From Caldithrix abyssi DSM 13497 (lineage in GTDB: Bacteria; Electryoneota; AABM5-125-24; Hatepunaeales; Hatepunaeaceae): 42,247 nucleotides of DNA. The notes under the pieces are model-generated. The model searched no databases and was not told where the DNA came from. It saw only the letters and a list, made by a program, of their open reading frames with translations. The stretch is taken from assembly GCA_945865405.1 (NCBI GenBank), contig CAMBDS010000025.1:1-42247 (forward strand), written 5' to 3'. Position numbers and translations under genes: made by a program. Numbering within the stretch: position 1 is the stretch's first letter; each line of letters begins with the position of its first letter. Shown piece by piece: positions 42,155 through 42,247 of this stretch.

Positions 42155-42247
42155 GGCACGATAGATGCCATTTGCGACTTTTTCTGCTCCTGATACCTCT
42201 CCTCTTTTCAGGATTGTTATCAGCACAGGAAACAGCTCCGCTAATCA
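42151..42247 (+). CDS. exported protein, N-terminus only
   Basis: An ATG at 42151 overlaps the TGA of the LysM-FecR gene and opens a frame to the window end. It reads MRHDRCHLRLFLLLIPLLFS then GLLSAQETAPLI: a basic start, a hydrophobic core and an Ala-Gln cleavage site, which is a clear Sec signal peptide. Too little remains to name a family. Coupling to the upstream envelope protein suggests they work together. Confidence 0.7.
   Translation, partial: MRHDRCHLRLFLLLIPLLFSGLLSAQETAPLI

Overview
The window is a chromosomal segment of a Gram-negative, flagellated, diderm bacterium. A heptose-phosphate kinase points to lipopolysaccharide. Two flagellins have sigma-28 type promoters. A secreted protein ends in a type IX secretion (Por) sorting domain, and a close homologue of the type IX regulator PorX is present. 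Flagella together with type IX components, 'GWN' repeats and LysM/FecR/Ig-like surface proteins suggest a lineage of the Fibrobacteres-Chlorobi-Bacteroidetes group outside classical Bacteroidetes, such as one of its candidate phyla. This placement is inference; no rRNA is present. No phage, transposase or CRISPR array was found.

Layout. 1-3400: partial small membrane protein, large type IX-sorted protein, cupin. 3500-8360: heterodimeric ABC exporter pair and an unrecognised protein, all on the minus strand. 8384-8612: tRNA-Lys with promoter and terminator. 8818-9202: response-regulator receiver broken by three lesions near its 5' end. 9282-10600: exported protein of unknown function with a bidirectional terminator. 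10615-13191 (minus): hldE kinase, nth and a fumarylacetoacetase-family hydrolase. 13603-16490: flagellin locus, with a sigma-28 promoter, MerR-like gene and flagellin, then a second sigma-28 promoter and paralogous flagellin, each flagellin with a structured 3' region. 16614-21188 (minus): dapA-dapB-aspartokinase-SpoIID operon. 21372-24711 (plus): barrel/KOW-like protein, VOC protein, folP and accD. 24735-25988 (minus): degenerate NtrC-type regulator. 26151-28553: purL and tRNA-Arg. 28554-30983: palindromic repeats around a small lipoprotein-HNH gene pair. 30983-32548: porX. 32580-35254: leader peptide and attenuator, then a gamma-synthase family PLP enzyme and homoserine dehydrogenase. 35302-42247: tandem-duplicated CPBP membrane protease, dienelactone hydrolase, LysM-FecR-Ig protein and the start of another exported protein.

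Two themes connect the genes. The first is the aspartate family of amino acids: aspartokinase, DapA and DapB feed lysine and peptidoglycan, while homoserine dehydrogenase and the PLP enzyme feed threonine and methionine. The second set appears to be under a Thr/Met leader-peptide attenuator that can be read directly from the sequence. The second theme is the cell surface: type IX sorting, PorX, SpoIID with a SPOR-like region, LysM/FecR proteins, flagellins and LPS heptose. The observations most worth following are the attenuator, the duplicated CPBP protease with one dead half, the decayed regulators, the barrel/KOW-like protein, and the conserved flagellin 5' and 3' control elements.
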